From: an uncultured Akkermansia sp.
GTDB taxonomy: Bacteria; Verrucomicrobiota; Verrucomicrobiia; Verrucomicrobiales; Akkermansiaceae
Reading direction: 5' to 3'
DNA length: 64,000 nt
Assembly: GCA_947626545.1 (NCBI GenBank)
Contig: CANQSS010000006.1
Location: 1-64,000, forward strand
Shown: positions 32,060-40,167 of the stretch, piece by piece
Numbering within the stretch: the stretch's first letter is position 1
Layout of the letters: every line of letters begins with the position of its first letter
Made by a program: the position numbers and the translations under genes
Notes under the pieces: model-generated
What the model saw: the letters and a program-made list of their open reading frames with translations, nothing else
The model's database searches: none
Told to the model about the DNA's origin: nothing

Positions 32060-33658
32060 TCAGCCGTTGTGCAGAATGGTGGGACGGGGGTGGAGCAATT
32101 TCTCCGGCGCATCCAAATTGTAGTGCAGTCCGCGTGACTCTTGGCGACGAATAGCGCAGTCGATAATCAGCGAGGCGGTGAGAGCGAGATTGCGTAAGTC
32201 GAGAATTTCCGGCGTTACACGATAACCCCAGTAGTATTCGTGGATTTCACGATTAATGTTGCGCAGGCGTGTGGCCGCGCGTTGCAGACGATGGTTCGTG
32301 CGCACAATGCTCACGTAATCCGTCATGGTGCGGCGCACTTCATCCCAGCAATGGTAGAGGATAGCCAGATCATCCTGCGGCACGCGGTCGCCATGCTTCC
32401 ATTCCGGGATGGGGTAGGTTTCCTCTGCGTGCGCGAGGGGAAGTCGCGTGAGCATGGCTGCAAGTGCGCGTTTGGTGATCACCACACACTCCAGAAGAGA
32501 GTTACTGGCGAGCCGGTTGGCGCCGTGCAAGCCCGTGCAGCCACTCTCCCCGGCCACAAAGAGACCGCGCAGGCTGGTCTGTCCGTTTGTGTCAGTTTTC
32601 ACGCCGCCGCATTGGTAATGGGCAGAGGGAACTACGGGGATCATATCGCGTTCGGCATCGATGCCGTAGCTTTTGCATGTTTCGTAGATGTAGGGGAAAC
32701 GCTCAGCCATGAAACCGGCAGGTTTGTGGGTCATATCCAAGTACATGCAAGGATGCCCGGTGCGCAGGATTTCGCTGTTGATGGCACGTGCTACGATGTC
32801 GCGCGGCGCTAAACTCTTGCGCGAATCATACTTTTGCATGAACTCTTGTCCATCCGGCCCTTTGAGGATGCCGCCCTCACCGCGCACGGCTTCCGAGATG
32901 AGGAAGGTAAGGCCCTCACGATCCGGGCTCTTGGGGTTGTAAAAGGTTGTGGGATGGAATTGCACGAACTCCATGTTCGAGATTTGGGCTCCGGCGCGCC
33001 AAGCCATCGCGATACCGTCTCCCGTGGCAGTGGGAGGATTGGTGGTGTACATATACACACGCCCGGTGCCACCCGTAGCGAGCAGAACGCGGTCGCTGCG
33101 AAATATCTCCACTTCACCCGTAGCGGGGTCCAACACATAAGCCCCCAGCACGCGATCTTCCGTGACACAGCCTAACTTTGCCGTGGTGATCAGATCAATG
33201 GCAATGCGATGATCCAGCAGAGTGATATTGGGGTGACGTTTGGCACATTCGAGCAATTTGGTGGAAATCTCCAGTCCGGTGGTATCTTTGGCATGCAGAA
33301 TGCGGCGTTTACCGTGACCGCCCTCTCTGCCCAACTCGAAGGCTCCGTTTTTCATCAGGTCGAAGTCCACCCCCCACTCCAACAGCTCGCGAATGGCGTC
33401 GGGCGCTTCGGTCACAATCGTGCGCACAGCCTGCTCATCGCAGAGCCCTGCACCGGCATCCAGAGTGTCGGCAATGTGTTCCTCAAAGCTGTCGTTTTTA
33501 TCAATGACTGCTGCAATGCCTCCCTGAGCCTTGGCAGAGCTGGAAACCAGGGGGTCACTTTTGCAGAGCACTGTCACGCTGCCATGCGCCGCCGCCCGTA
33601 ATGCAAAGCTCAGACCCGCCACCCCACTGCCTACCACAAGAAAATCGGTGTGTATCAT
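32060..33658 (-). CDS. nadB: L-aspartate oxidase
   Basis: First enzyme of de novo NAD synthesis, oxidising aspartate to iminoaspartate with FAD. 532 aa with the N-terminal dinucleotide-binding VVGSGVAGLSFALRAA, the substrate-region SAKAQGGIAAV, HAKDTTGLEI-type loop, GGVKTDTNGQTSLRGLFVAGE and the C-terminal helical domain. First gene of a three-gene operon. nadA and nadC are not in the window. The predicted leader is only about 8 nt. Confidence 0.95.
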   Translation of the reverse strand: MIHTDFLVVGSGVAGLSFALRAAAHGSVTVLCKSDPLVSSSAKAQGGIAAVIDKNDSFEEHIADTLDAGAGLCDEQAVRTIVTEAPDAIRELLEWGVDFDLMKNGAFELGREGGHGKRRILHAKDTTGLEISTKLLECAKRHPNITLLDHRIAIDLITTAKLGCVTEDRVLGAYVLDPATGEVEIFRSDRVLLATGGTGRVYMYTTNPPTATGDGIAMAWRAGAQISNMEFVQFHPTTFYNPKSPDREGLTFLISEAVRGEGGILKGPDGQEFMQKYDSRKSLAPRDIVARAINSEILRTGHPCMYLDMTHKPAGFMAERFPYIYETCKSYGIDAERDMIPVVPSAHYQCGGVKTDTNGQTSLRGLFVAGESGCTGLHGANRLASNSLLECVVITKRALAAMLTRLPLAHAEETYPIPEWKHGDRVPQDDLAILYHCWDEVRRTMTDYVSIVRTNHRLQRAATRLRNINREIHEYYWGYRVTPEILDLRNLALTASLIIDCAIRRQESRGLHYNLDAPEKLLHPRPTILHNG

Positions 33659-33673
33659 AAGACTACGCGGGGG

Positions 33674-33702
33674 ATTCTACCATGTTATTCCCGCTCCGTC
33701 AA
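33674..33702 (-). promoter_or_regulatory. Promoter of the nadB operon
   Basis: Minus strand: TTGACG (33702-33697), 17-nt spacer, TAGAAT (33679-33674), 15 bases to the ATG. The gene-start repeat motif begins about 6 bp upstream of the -35. Confidence 0.65.
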
Positions 33703-33985
33703 TGCGCATATCCGTTCCAAAAAAAGCACCCCCGATAGGTATTTAACGGCACGTTATGCGGAATAAGCCGTTGGTCATTTACGATTTACGATTTAGAAAT
33801 TTGGCGAGCCTTCGGCCCGCGAAGATGCGAAGCGTAAGCGAAGGTGGTGGGGAAAATCATACAAGGTCGTTGATTCGAAAGGGACGCGAATCATGCAAAG
33901 CTGCGTCCACGGCTTGGCCACATTGCACATCGTACATCGTACAAGGCAAACGCATTCTCTAATGCGTTTGCCTTGTGGACGCCCT
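33703..33985. repeat. Repeat units between nadB and the Pro-rich protein
   Basis: Minus-oriented gene-start motif (33706-33777), heptamers (33777-33795), a plus-oriented body (33796-33925), inverted TCGTACA heptamers (33928-33943) and a perfect hairpin GGCAAACGCATT-CTCT-AATGCGTTTGCC (33945-33972), 13 bp after the end of the next minus-strand gene. No gene seen. Confidence 0.78.
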
Positions 33986-34894
33986 TTATCTCCTTGCGCC
34001 ACGCGGCATGGGAATGCCCGACCGCGCTGAGGAGAAGCGGGGTGCGCCACCACCGGATGAGGCTGCAGACGGGCCGATGCGTGTCGTGGTGGGAGCAGAG
34101 ACTCCCGTCGGTTTGGGAATGCTGAATCCGCCAGTCGCCGGCATGGTAGAGATTCTTGGAGAGCTCACGCCCGGGGTAACCGGTTTCGGGATGCTTGTCC
34201 CGCCCGGTGCCGGCATGGTAGAGATGGCTGGCTTGCCTGTACCTGGTGCAATGGGGCGGGGAGCAGCCGTTCCACCCGGTGCAGGCATAGTTGAGGTAAT
34301 GGGGTGACCGGTGCGCGGCACGGCAGGCTTGGGGAAATTGCCCGCACCCGGCGCAGTCGCTCTTGGAACCGGAGCTACTCTCGCTTTCCCCGGCGCAGGC
34401 ATGGTGGAAAAAGCAGGACCGGGACCGCGCATGCCCGGCGAGGCAGGCCTAGGGAAACCGTTTACACCCGGGTGCTTGGGGTGAGAGACGCTCGGGCGCG
34501 GCGGCGGCATAGTGCCTCCCGGTGGTCGCATGTTGGGATGATGGCCTCGTGGGAATGCCGGTGGGGCGGGTACGCGATGAATGCCGTGCGGGTAGTGGTA
34601 CGGGCCATGGTACCACCACGCCGGCGACCAATGGGGTACAAAGCACAACGCCGTGAGCGCGGCAATGGTGAAAATTGCGGTTCCGGCAGCGGTGTAACCG
34701 TACACCGGACGACCGTACGAGTAGCCGAAGATCGGGAAGCCGTTCGCATCGTAGCTGGCGTTGGTCCACGCCGCACCGGCATTCACACTGCCTGGCGCAG
34801 CATAGGAAACATAGCCCGAGTCGGGCACAACGCAGGAGCTGCAGATCACCGATACTCCGGTAAGGAGTGCTAATGTTGCATGTGGTATCTTCAT
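33986..34894 (-). CDS. Pro/Gly-rich secreted protein, possible lipoprotein, with tandem repeats
   Basis: A 302-aa low-complexity envelope protein. The N-terminus is a signal peptide ending in VSVICSSC, which may be a lipobox with an unusual Cys at -3. Residues 30-100 hold a hydrophobic helix (AIFTIAALTALCFVPHW) and Tyr/His/Trp-rich stretches. From about 150 on, units of STMPAPG(G) plus PKP/PRP recur about four times. Such Pro-rich tails usually span or bind the cell wall. No family named. A Shine-Dalgarno-like AAGGAA precedes the ATG, unlike many neighbours. Confidence 0.65.
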   Translation of the reverse strand: MKIPHATLALLTGVSVICSSCVVPDSGYVSYAAPGSVNAGAAWTNASYDANGFPIFGYSYGRPVYGYTAAGTAIFTIAALTALCFVPHWSPAWWYHGPYHYPHGIHRVPAPPAFPRGHHPNMRPPGGTMPPPRPSVSHPKHPGVNGFPRPASPGMRGPGPAFSTMPAPGKARVAPVPRATAPGAGNFPKPAVPRTGHPITSTMPAPGGTAAPRPIAPGTGKPAISTMPAPGGTSIPKPVTPGVSSPRISTMPATGGFSIPKPTGVSAPTTTRIGPSAASSGGGAPRFSSARSGIPMPRGARR

Positions 34895-35463
34895 GGCTTG
34901 ATGTTCCTTTCCAGCTTTGTGGGGTGCGTTTTACCCCTTTAAGCATACAGACGCAATCTTTTTTTATCTTCTACAAACAAATAAAATATCTAAAAGGCCA
35001 ATGCAACCGCATTGAGAAATGCGGTTGCTATGTACGACGGTGGCAGGCGAGGCCTGCCCATGTACGATGGACGATGTACGATTTACGATTTGAGAAGTTC
35101 GCGCGCCTGCGGCGCGGGGATGCGGAGCAAGTGCGGACGGGATGTGATGGAACTGTGCGCGGGGGTGGTTAGAAAGAGGCGGGGGCGCCTAGCGGCGCCT
35201 ATGTACGATGTGTGATGTACGATGTACAACACGCACGACGGCCGTAAGTGCGTATGGACAGCGCGCATGCGCTGCCCGGAGGGTGAAAACTGGCGACGGC
35301 TGTAAGCCAGTTTGGCCAAAAGCGTAGCTTTTGCCCCGCAGGGGTGAGGAGTCGTGGGGCGACTCCGAAACAACCAGGGCAGAGTGATGCCGGTGAGTCA
35401 ATTTAGAAAGTTCCCGCGCTTGCGCGCGAGATTTTATTGGGACACGTGTGGGACAGATGTGCT
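34895..35463. repeat. Repeat mosaic upstream of the Pro-rich gene
   Basis: After an AT-rich stretch (34950-34995, probably the promoter zone of the Pro-rich gene) come hairpin GCAACCGCATT-GAGA-AATGCGGTTGC (35003-35028), a GGCAGGC-GAG-GCCTGCC hairpin (35041-35057), heptamers (35059-35090), a body (35091-35180), hairpin GGCGCC-TAGC-GGCGCC (35184-35199), heptamers (35200-35225) and a long hairpin module (35226-35400) with several nested palindromes ending in GTGAGTCAA. No gene seen. Confidence 0.78.
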
Positions 35464-36219
35464 TTATACGAGGGGTGGTGGGGGAAGCTGGGCCTGCTTC
35501 AGCAAGTCAAGGATCTGTTCGCGAGGCTTATCCGGCCAGCACTTGTTGGAGATGGGACTGGCGGGGCTGGGGTGCAGGATGCTACCCAGGGTAAAGGTCG
35601 TTTCCGGGATGGCTGTGGCGGCGATTTGCAACTGCTGCAGGGCATAGGCGCCCACGCCGATGAGGCAGGTGGGACTCAGCGCTCGGATGAGGCGCACCAG
35701 ATGACGCTGACAGGCGGCTTCAATCCGTGCAGCCTGCTCACGCGGGAGCTGGGTAGGGGGTATATTGGCGCCGCTTTCGCTCATCCAGATGAGCGGGCAG
35801 TAGTTGGCTACATAGGCCTGCGCGAAGAACCGATCAGCCGTGCCGTAAAGTTGCTCGAAAAGCCCCCACAGTCGTCTTCCGCTCACTTCTGAGCGTGGGC
35901 AAGAGAAGCCTTGGATGGGGCGTTTGGGGTGCGTTTTCTCGGGCTGACCTATGGCGGTGGTGATACCCATCCATAGAGTGACAGCGGGAATTTCGCCGAA
36001 GGGTACACCCGTCTGAGCCATGCCGAAAGGACCAGGGTTCATGCCGAGGTAGAGCACCTGTTTGGGAGCTGTGGCGAAGCGGCGGATATAGGCTTCGTGT
36101 CCGGCCCAAGCATAGTTGAGTGGGTTGTAGGTGAAAGCGACGGGCGGCGCAAAATGCAGGGTATCCATTTCTGCCGAGAGCTCGCGCGCGGCGGCCAAAA
36201 CTTCATCAGTGCAGTCCAT
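35464..36219 (-). CDS. SMUG1-type single-strand-selective uracil-DNA glycosylase
   Basis: Removes uracil and related lesions from DNA. About 251 aa; the SMUG1 core is clear: VLYLGMNPGPFGMAQTGVPFG (active-site loop), HPKRPIQGFSCPRSEVSGRRLWG and VANYCPLIWM. SMUG1 proteins in bacteria are uncommon and occur in Verrucomicrobiota and Planctomycetota among others. Start at 36219, where the -10 box ends six bases upstream; the long upstream extension is not believable. Divergent from parA, the two promoters overlapping within about 50 bp. Confidence 0.9.
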   Translation of the reverse strand: MDCTDEVLAAARELSAEMDTLHFAPPVAFTYNPLNYAWAGHEAYIRRFATAPKQVLYLGMNPGPFGMAQTGVPFGEIPAVTLWMGITTAIGQPEKTHPKRPIQGFSCPRSEVSGRRLWGLFEQLYGTADRFFAQAYVANYCPLIWMSESGANIPPTQLPREQAARIEAACQRHLVRLIRALSPTCLIGVGAYALQQLQIAATAIPETTFTLGSILHPSPASPISNKCWPDKPREQILDLLKQAQLPPPPLV

Positions 36220-36225
36220 ACGCGC

Positions 36226-36255
36226 ATGATAGCACAAGGGAGCGGGGTTGACCAA
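36226..36255 (-). promoter_or_regulatory. Promoter of the SMUG1-type gene, leaderless
   Basis: Minus strand: TTGGTC (36255-36250), 18-nt spacer, TATCAT (36231-36226), six bases, ATG at 36219. Confidence 0.5.
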
Positions 36256-36267
36256 CAAAATATCGGC

Positions 36268-36296
36268 TTGAAAAAGGTGGGTGGATTCTGTAGAAT
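36268..36296 (+). promoter_or_regulatory. Promoter of parA-comF, leaderless with a GTG start
   Basis: TTGAAA (36268-36273), 17-nt spacer, TAGAAT (36291-36296), seven bases, GTG at 36304. Confidence 0.6.
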
Positions 36297-36303
36297 ACCG
36301 GAC

Positions 36304-37068
36304 GTGAAGGTAATCGCCATAGCAAATCAGAAGGGGGGAGTTGGCAAGACCTCGACGGCAGTGAATTTGGCCGCGGCTTTGGCGGCGCGTGGCAAAGATG
36401 TGCTGCTCATCGATGTGGATTCTCAGGCCAACGCGTCCTCCGCCCTCGGCTTTTCTGTGGTAGGAGAGCAGAGCCTCTATCAAGCGCTTATCGGCAATTG
36501 CAGGTTAGAGGATCTGATCATCTCAGCCAATCGTCGTCACCTTTCGCTGGTGCCTTCTCACATGGATCTTTCGGGTGTGGAGGTGGAGCTTACACAGGGC
36601 GGGGAGCATACCAGCTGCATGCAGCGTGCATTGGCAGGGCTGCGAGAGAATTCGGCGTTCGACTACGTATTTTTGGACACACCACCCTCGCTGGGGGTGC
36701 TGATGACGGCGTCGCTATGCGCGAGCGATGAGGTGCTCACGCCCATGCAGTGCGAGTTTTTGAGCTTGGAAGGTCTCTCAAAGATTCTCTTCGTGATTGA
36801 ACAGATACGCGACAGCGGTATTCAACCCAGCATCATTCACGAGGGCATCCTCATGACCATGTACAACAACACCAACTTGGCCAATCAGGTGATAGATCAG
36901 GTGCAGGAGAACCTGCCGGACAAGATTTACGAAACCGTGATACCGCGTTCGGTGCGGGTGGCGGAGGCCCCAAGTTTTGGACGCACTGTGCTGGAGCACG
37001 ACCCGGAGGGTACGGCTGCCTGGGCCTACAAAAATGCGGCGAAGGAGTTCTTGCGCCGCCACCGCTGA
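36304..37068 (+). CDS. parA: ParA-family ATPase (Soj-like)
   Basis: Chromosome-partition ATPase of about 254 aa. Deviant Walker A with the signature lysine in ANQKGGVGKTSTAVNLAAALA, then DVDSQANASSALG, the switch DYVFLDTPPSLG, and the C-terminal EAPSFGRTVLEHDPEG typical of Soj. The GTG start is fixed by the Walker A spacing and by the -10 box seven bases upstream. No parB lies beside it; instead comF follows with a one-base overlap. Confidence 0.92.
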   Translation: MKVIAIANQKGGVGKTSTAVNLAAALAARGKDVLLIDVDSQANASSALGFSVVGEQSLYQALIGNCRLEDLIISANRRHLSLVPSHMDLSGVEVELTQGGEHTSCMQRALAGLRENSAFDYVFLDTPPSLGVLMTASLCASDEVLTPMQCEFLSLEGLSKILFVIEQIRDSGIQPSIIHEGILMTMYNNTNLANQVIDQVQENLPDKIYETVIPRSVRVAEAPSFGRTVLEHDPEGTAAWAYKNAAKEFLRRHR

Positions 37069-37811
37069 TGTTGCGCTGGATTTACCCGAGCCTGTGTGAG
37101 CTGTGCCACGAGCCGTGTGAGCGGGAACTTTGCGAAGACTGCATTGCCCAACTTCCCGCCGTCCCGTTACCTATTTGCTTGTACTGTGGGTCTCCTGTGG
37201 CCGGCGAGCAGCATGATCCCATGCGCTGTGCGCAGTGTGGCGCAGCTCCACGTTATTATGACTTCGCCCGCAGTGCGTACATGACAGATGATGCTACGCG
37301 TCACTTAGTGCATGCCATCAAGTACCATCATGCCAACTACTTGGCGGGTATCATGGGCGAGCTACTCAACCGGCTGTGGGAGGATACGCCTCAGCTCATG
37401 CAGCCGGGGCAGTATTGCATCGTGCCCGTTCCGGCTACGCGGGCTCATCTCTTTGCTAGGGGCTATAATCAGGCGGAGGAGATAGCCCGTGCGTTGGCTC
37501 GGCTGCGAGGTTTGCCGGTGTGTTGCGCCCTCAAACGCATCCCCACCGGGACTGAGAGCCAGACTCGCCTCTCTGCCGGAGAACGCCGCCGCAACGCTAT
37601 GCGAGCCTACACGGCACAGCCGACCTACGCAAGCGGTCGCCGCAAATTGCCGGGGGTGGATGTGGTGCTGGTGGATGATGTGTACACCACCGGCAGCACG
37701 GCCCATGCCTGCGCCAAGCAATTGCGCAAACTTCCCGGTGTGAAACGCGTCGGAGTGCTCACCCTTCTGCGTGCGCGTGGACGGAGAGATGATGCAGGAC
37801 GACCGCATTAG
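37068..37811 (+). CDS. ComF-family amidophosphoribosyltransferase-like protein
   Basis: A 247-aa ComF family protein, linked in other bacteria to DNA uptake. An N-terminal zinc-ribbon region (CELCHEPC, CEDC, CLYCGSP, CAQCG) is followed by the phosphoribosyltransferase fold with the PRPP loop VVLVDDVYTTGSTAHAC and the FARGYNQAEEIARALA motif. The ATG overlaps the parA TGA by one base, so the two are coupled. No other competence gene is visible. Confidence 0.9.
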   Translation: MLRWIYPSLCELCHEPCERELCEDCIAQLPAVPLPICLYCGSPVAGEQHDPMRCAQCGAAPRYYDFARSAYMTDDATRHLVHAIKYHHANYLAGIMGELLNRLWEDTPQLMQPGQYCIVPVPATRAHLFARGYNQAEEIARALARLRGLPVCCALKRIPTGTESQTRLSAGERRRNAMRAYTAQPTYASGRRKLPGVDVVLVDDVYTTGSTAHACAKQLRKLPGVKRVGVLTLLRARGRRDDAGRPH

Positions 37812-37872
37812 CGTTCCCGCTACTCCGCTGCGCATTATAAATCGTACAGGCACCGCTAGGCGCCATTGCCTT

Positions 37873-38481
37873 CTACCCCAAAGCGACAACAAGGCTGACG
37901 GCGGCTATCAGAACCGCAAGGATTGTGCTCCAAAGAATGACTTTATCTCGTCGTTCCCGGCGCTTGGATTCATCTACTTTACAACACAATTCCTCTCGAA
38001 TGTTTTCGTATGCGAGCACATACTCATAACATGCTTGCACATGGGGTTCGCATTGCTTAAAAAACTCTGCACGCTTTTCCCATCTGGAGGGGTTGGAGCG
38101 ACTTTTCTCAATGCCCTCAATGAACCGACGCGCCAACACCAGTCTCTTTTTCATTTCCCAGTATGACTCGCCCGTCATCTCGGCAAAAAAATGCAAGTGG
38201 TTGCCCAGTCCCCTGCGGATATTGAGAACCCTTGAATACAAAATCAGGAGGAGAAAGCTTTGCGCATCGTAATAGGCACGGTGACAATGGGAAATTGCCT
38301 TCTCTCTCTCTCGTGCTTTTTCACCATCCTCCTCAACTATTAAATGCCTCAACGCATGATATCCGGCATACCTCATCTCGTTCACAGCCGGAACCGGGAC
38401 TTTTTTAGTGCACACCTCAACCCTGCGAATTGCCTCCTCCGCCTCATGGTAAGCTTCCTCAAGATCACGAACCCCGCTCAT
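37873..38481 (-). CDS. Hypothetical helical protein with C-terminal membrane anchor
   Basis: A 202-aa protein, largely helical and charged (many Glu, Arg, Tyr), with one hydrophobic C-terminal helix (about 183-201, VILWSTILAVLIAAVSLVVAL) preceded by KRRERRDK, so it is probably tail-anchored with its bulk in the cytoplasm. No known domain. It starts 1 nt after the stop of a 55-aa protein, with which it forms a two-gene unit. Composition is slightly more AT-rich than the flanking genes. Confidence 0.6.
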   Translation of the reverse strand: MSGVRDLEEAYHEAEEAIRRVEVCTKKVPVPAVNEMRYAGYHALRHLIVEEDGEKAREREKAISHCHRAYYDAQSFLLLILYSRVLNIRRGLGNHLHFFAEMTGESYWEMKKRLVLARRFIEGIEKSRSNPSRWEKRAEFFKQCEPHVQACYEYVLAYENIREELCCKVDESKRRERRDKVILWSTILAVLIAAVSLVVALG

Positions 38482-38482
38482 A

Positions 38483-38650
38483 TTAGCCCTCCCCCAATTC
38501 TACGGACAAGACCTCTTCGAGCAGCTCATCATAACCTTCCTGTGTCTCCATTCCTCCTCCCTGCAATGTCACATTTCCCCTGCTCAACAAAGAGCAGCAA
38601 TCAGCATAGGACTGCTCATCAAGCTGCTCTATTTCTCCCCTCGTTTCCAT
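38483..38650 (-). CDS. Small acidic protein with an internal duplication, unknown function
   Basis: A 55-aa acidic protein. Two similar halves both begin GGMET or MET followed by charged text: METRGEIEQLDEQSYAD and METQEGYDELLEEVL. Start at 38650 rather than 38668 because the promoter -10 (GAGAAT) covers the first codons of the longer frame. It is followed by a single base and then a membrane-anchored gene. A toxin-antitoxin or regulator pair is conceivable but unsupported by motifs. Confidence 0.45.
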   Translation of the reverse strand: METRGEIEQLDEQSYADCCSLLSRGNVTLQGGGMETQEGYDELLEEVLSVELGEG

Positions 38651-38656
38651 GCCTCC

Positions 38657-38684
38657 ATTCTCCAGCATTCCCTCCCTTTGTCAA
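38657..38684 (-). promoter_or_regulatory. Promoter of the small acidic protein operon, leaderless
   Basis: Minus strand: TTGACA (38684-38679), 16-nt spacer, GAGAAT (38662-38657), six bases, ATG at 38650. Confidence 0.5.
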
Positions 38685-38856
38685 CAAAAAAATCGTCCAT
38701 CGAAAATCAAAAATTTTCTCTTCTTTTTTCTAACCATCTCCGTGCACGGCTTTCAAAATTCCGCTCCGCACCAACTCCGCAAAAATCGCGCGCAGGCACA
38801 GAAATTTCTCAATCGTTTATCGTAAATGAATATGCGTTTTCCATGAGGAAGGGCGT

Positions 38857-39783
38857 TTAATGCATCCTGCCGCGAGGGTGGAAGTTTTTGTGGAGGGAAA
38901 CGAGTCGTTTTTGCTCCACATGGGTGTAGATTTGGGTGGTGGCTAAATCAGCGTGACCGAGCATGTCCTGGATGACTCGCAGATCGGCCCCATTCTCCAG
39001 CAGGTGCGTGGCGAAGGAGTGGCGAAGGATGTGAGGGAACACGTTTTCATCCAACCCGGCGGCAGCGGCGCGCGTCTTGATGATTTGGCGAATGCGCTCG
39101 CGGGTGAGTTTGCCCCCACGGCGGGAGAGGAAAACCACGTTCGGGTCGCGTTTGCCCGCTGCCAGCAGCAGGGCGCGCGCGTGTTCACGGTAATAGCGCA
39201 CTGCCCGTGCCGCTTCCCCGCCCAGCGGTACATAGCGCGTTTTGTCCCCCTTGCCGGTGATGCGTACGAACCCCTCGTCCCAGTCCACTTGCTCCGGCCG
39301 CAGGGAGACGAGCTCACTCACGCGCAGACCACTGCCGTAAAGCATTTCCAAGATTGCGCGGTCGCGAGCGCCAAATGGTAAATCATGTAGGTCAATGCTT
39401 TCCAAAAGCAGGCGCACATCTTCTTCAGAAAGCGTCTGCGGAATTTGCATACCCATGCGGCCGCTTTGCACGAGCGCAGCCGGGTTGGTTGGCAAGATGT
39501 GTTGTGCCGCTAGATAGCGGAAAAAGATGCGCACGTGGACCATCATAATACGCGCGCTGGATGCTGCCAATCCCTCTGCAAGCAGGTCATGGTGGTACTC
39601 AACGAGCGTGGCGTCCTGCACCTCATCCGGTGGGATAGAGCGTTGCTGCAGGTAGTGGCGCAGGTGAGTGAGACTCTGGCGTACGGAGCTGCGGTAGTGT
39701 GAACTCAACCCGCGCTCTGCTGCCAAGTAGAGCAAAAATTGCTCGATGGTGGCGCCAAGTTCTTGCAGACTCAGGCTCATCAC
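38857..39783 (-). CDS. xerD: Tyrosine recombinase XerD
   Basis: Site-specific recombinase that resolves chromosome dimers at dif. 308 aa with a SAM-like N-terminal domain and a catalytic C-terminal domain containing Arg in GSGLRVSEL, Lys in GKGDKTR, HILRHSFATHLL (His, Arg), LGHADLATTQIYTH (His and the nucleophile Tyr). Third gene of a pgcA-DUF486-xerD operon, 10 nt after the previous stop. Nothing in the flanks suggests an integron or element integrase; it has the housekeeping XerD pattern. Confidence 0.93.
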   Translation of the reverse strand: MMSLSLQELGATIEQFLLYLAAERGLSSHYRSSVRQSLTHLRHYLQQRSIPPDEVQDATLVEYHHDLLAEGLAASSARIMMVHVRIFFRYLAAQHILPTNPAALVQSGRMGMQIPQTLSEEDVRLLLESIDLHDLPFGARDRAILEMLYGSGLRVSELVSLRPEQVDWDEGFVRITGKGDKTRYVPLGGEAARAVRYYREHARALLLAAGKRDPNVVFLSRRGGKLTRERIRQIIKTRAAAAGLDENVFPHILRHSFATHLLENGADLRVIQDMLGHADLATTQIYTHVEQKRLVSLHKNFHPRGRMH

Positions 39784-39793
39784 TTTGCGATAT

Positions 39794-40162
39794 TTAGGCG
39801 GTCATCAGAGCTTCGCGGTTCACGAAGAAAACGGCTGCCATCAAGCAGAGAAAAGCCCACAGGTAATCCCATTTCCACTGTTCGCCCATGTAGAGAATCA
39901 TGAAGGGAACGAAGACGCTCAGTGTAATCACCTCCTGCATAATTTTGAGCTGGGCGAGCGTCAACCCCGCTGAGCGGCCGATGTGGTTGGCCGGGATCAT
40001 CAAGCAGTATTCGAAAAAAGCGAGTCCCCAACTCACCAGAATGAGCTTCCACATACCCTGCGATACGCTTTCCCCAGGCTTGCGCAGGAACCCGTACCAC
40101 GCAAACGTCATGACGGTATTGCTCAGGATGAGCAGCACAGCGGTAGCTATTAGCCGGCACAT
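39794..40162 (-). CDS. DMT-superfamily membrane protein, DUF486 family
   Basis: A 122-aa protein with four hydrophobic helices (about 5-25, 40-60, 75-95, 100-118). The text VMTFAWYGFLRKP and MIPANHIGRSAGLTLAQLKIMQEVITL is the DUF486 pattern. Function unknown; the fold is EmrE/DMT-like. Lies 5 nt after pgcA and 10 nt before xerD, so it is cotranscribed with both. Confidence 0.88.
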   Translation of the reverse strand: MCRLIATAVLLILSNTVMTFAWYGFLRKPGESVSQGMWKLILVSWGLAFFEYCLMIPANHIGRSAGLTLAQLKIMQEVITLSVFVPFMILYMGEQWKWDYLWAFLCLMAAVFFVNREALMTA

Positions 40163-40167
40163 GTTGG

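Noticed and set aside
36097..36303. Upstream extension of parA to 36097
   Set aside because: It overlaps the divergent gene and its own promoter; the GTG at 36304 has correct spacing to the Walker motif.
38857..39783. XerD-like gene considered as an integrase of a mobile element or integron
   Set aside because: Length and motifs fit housekeeping XerD and it is embedded in an operon with metabolic genes; no att or cassette sites nearby.
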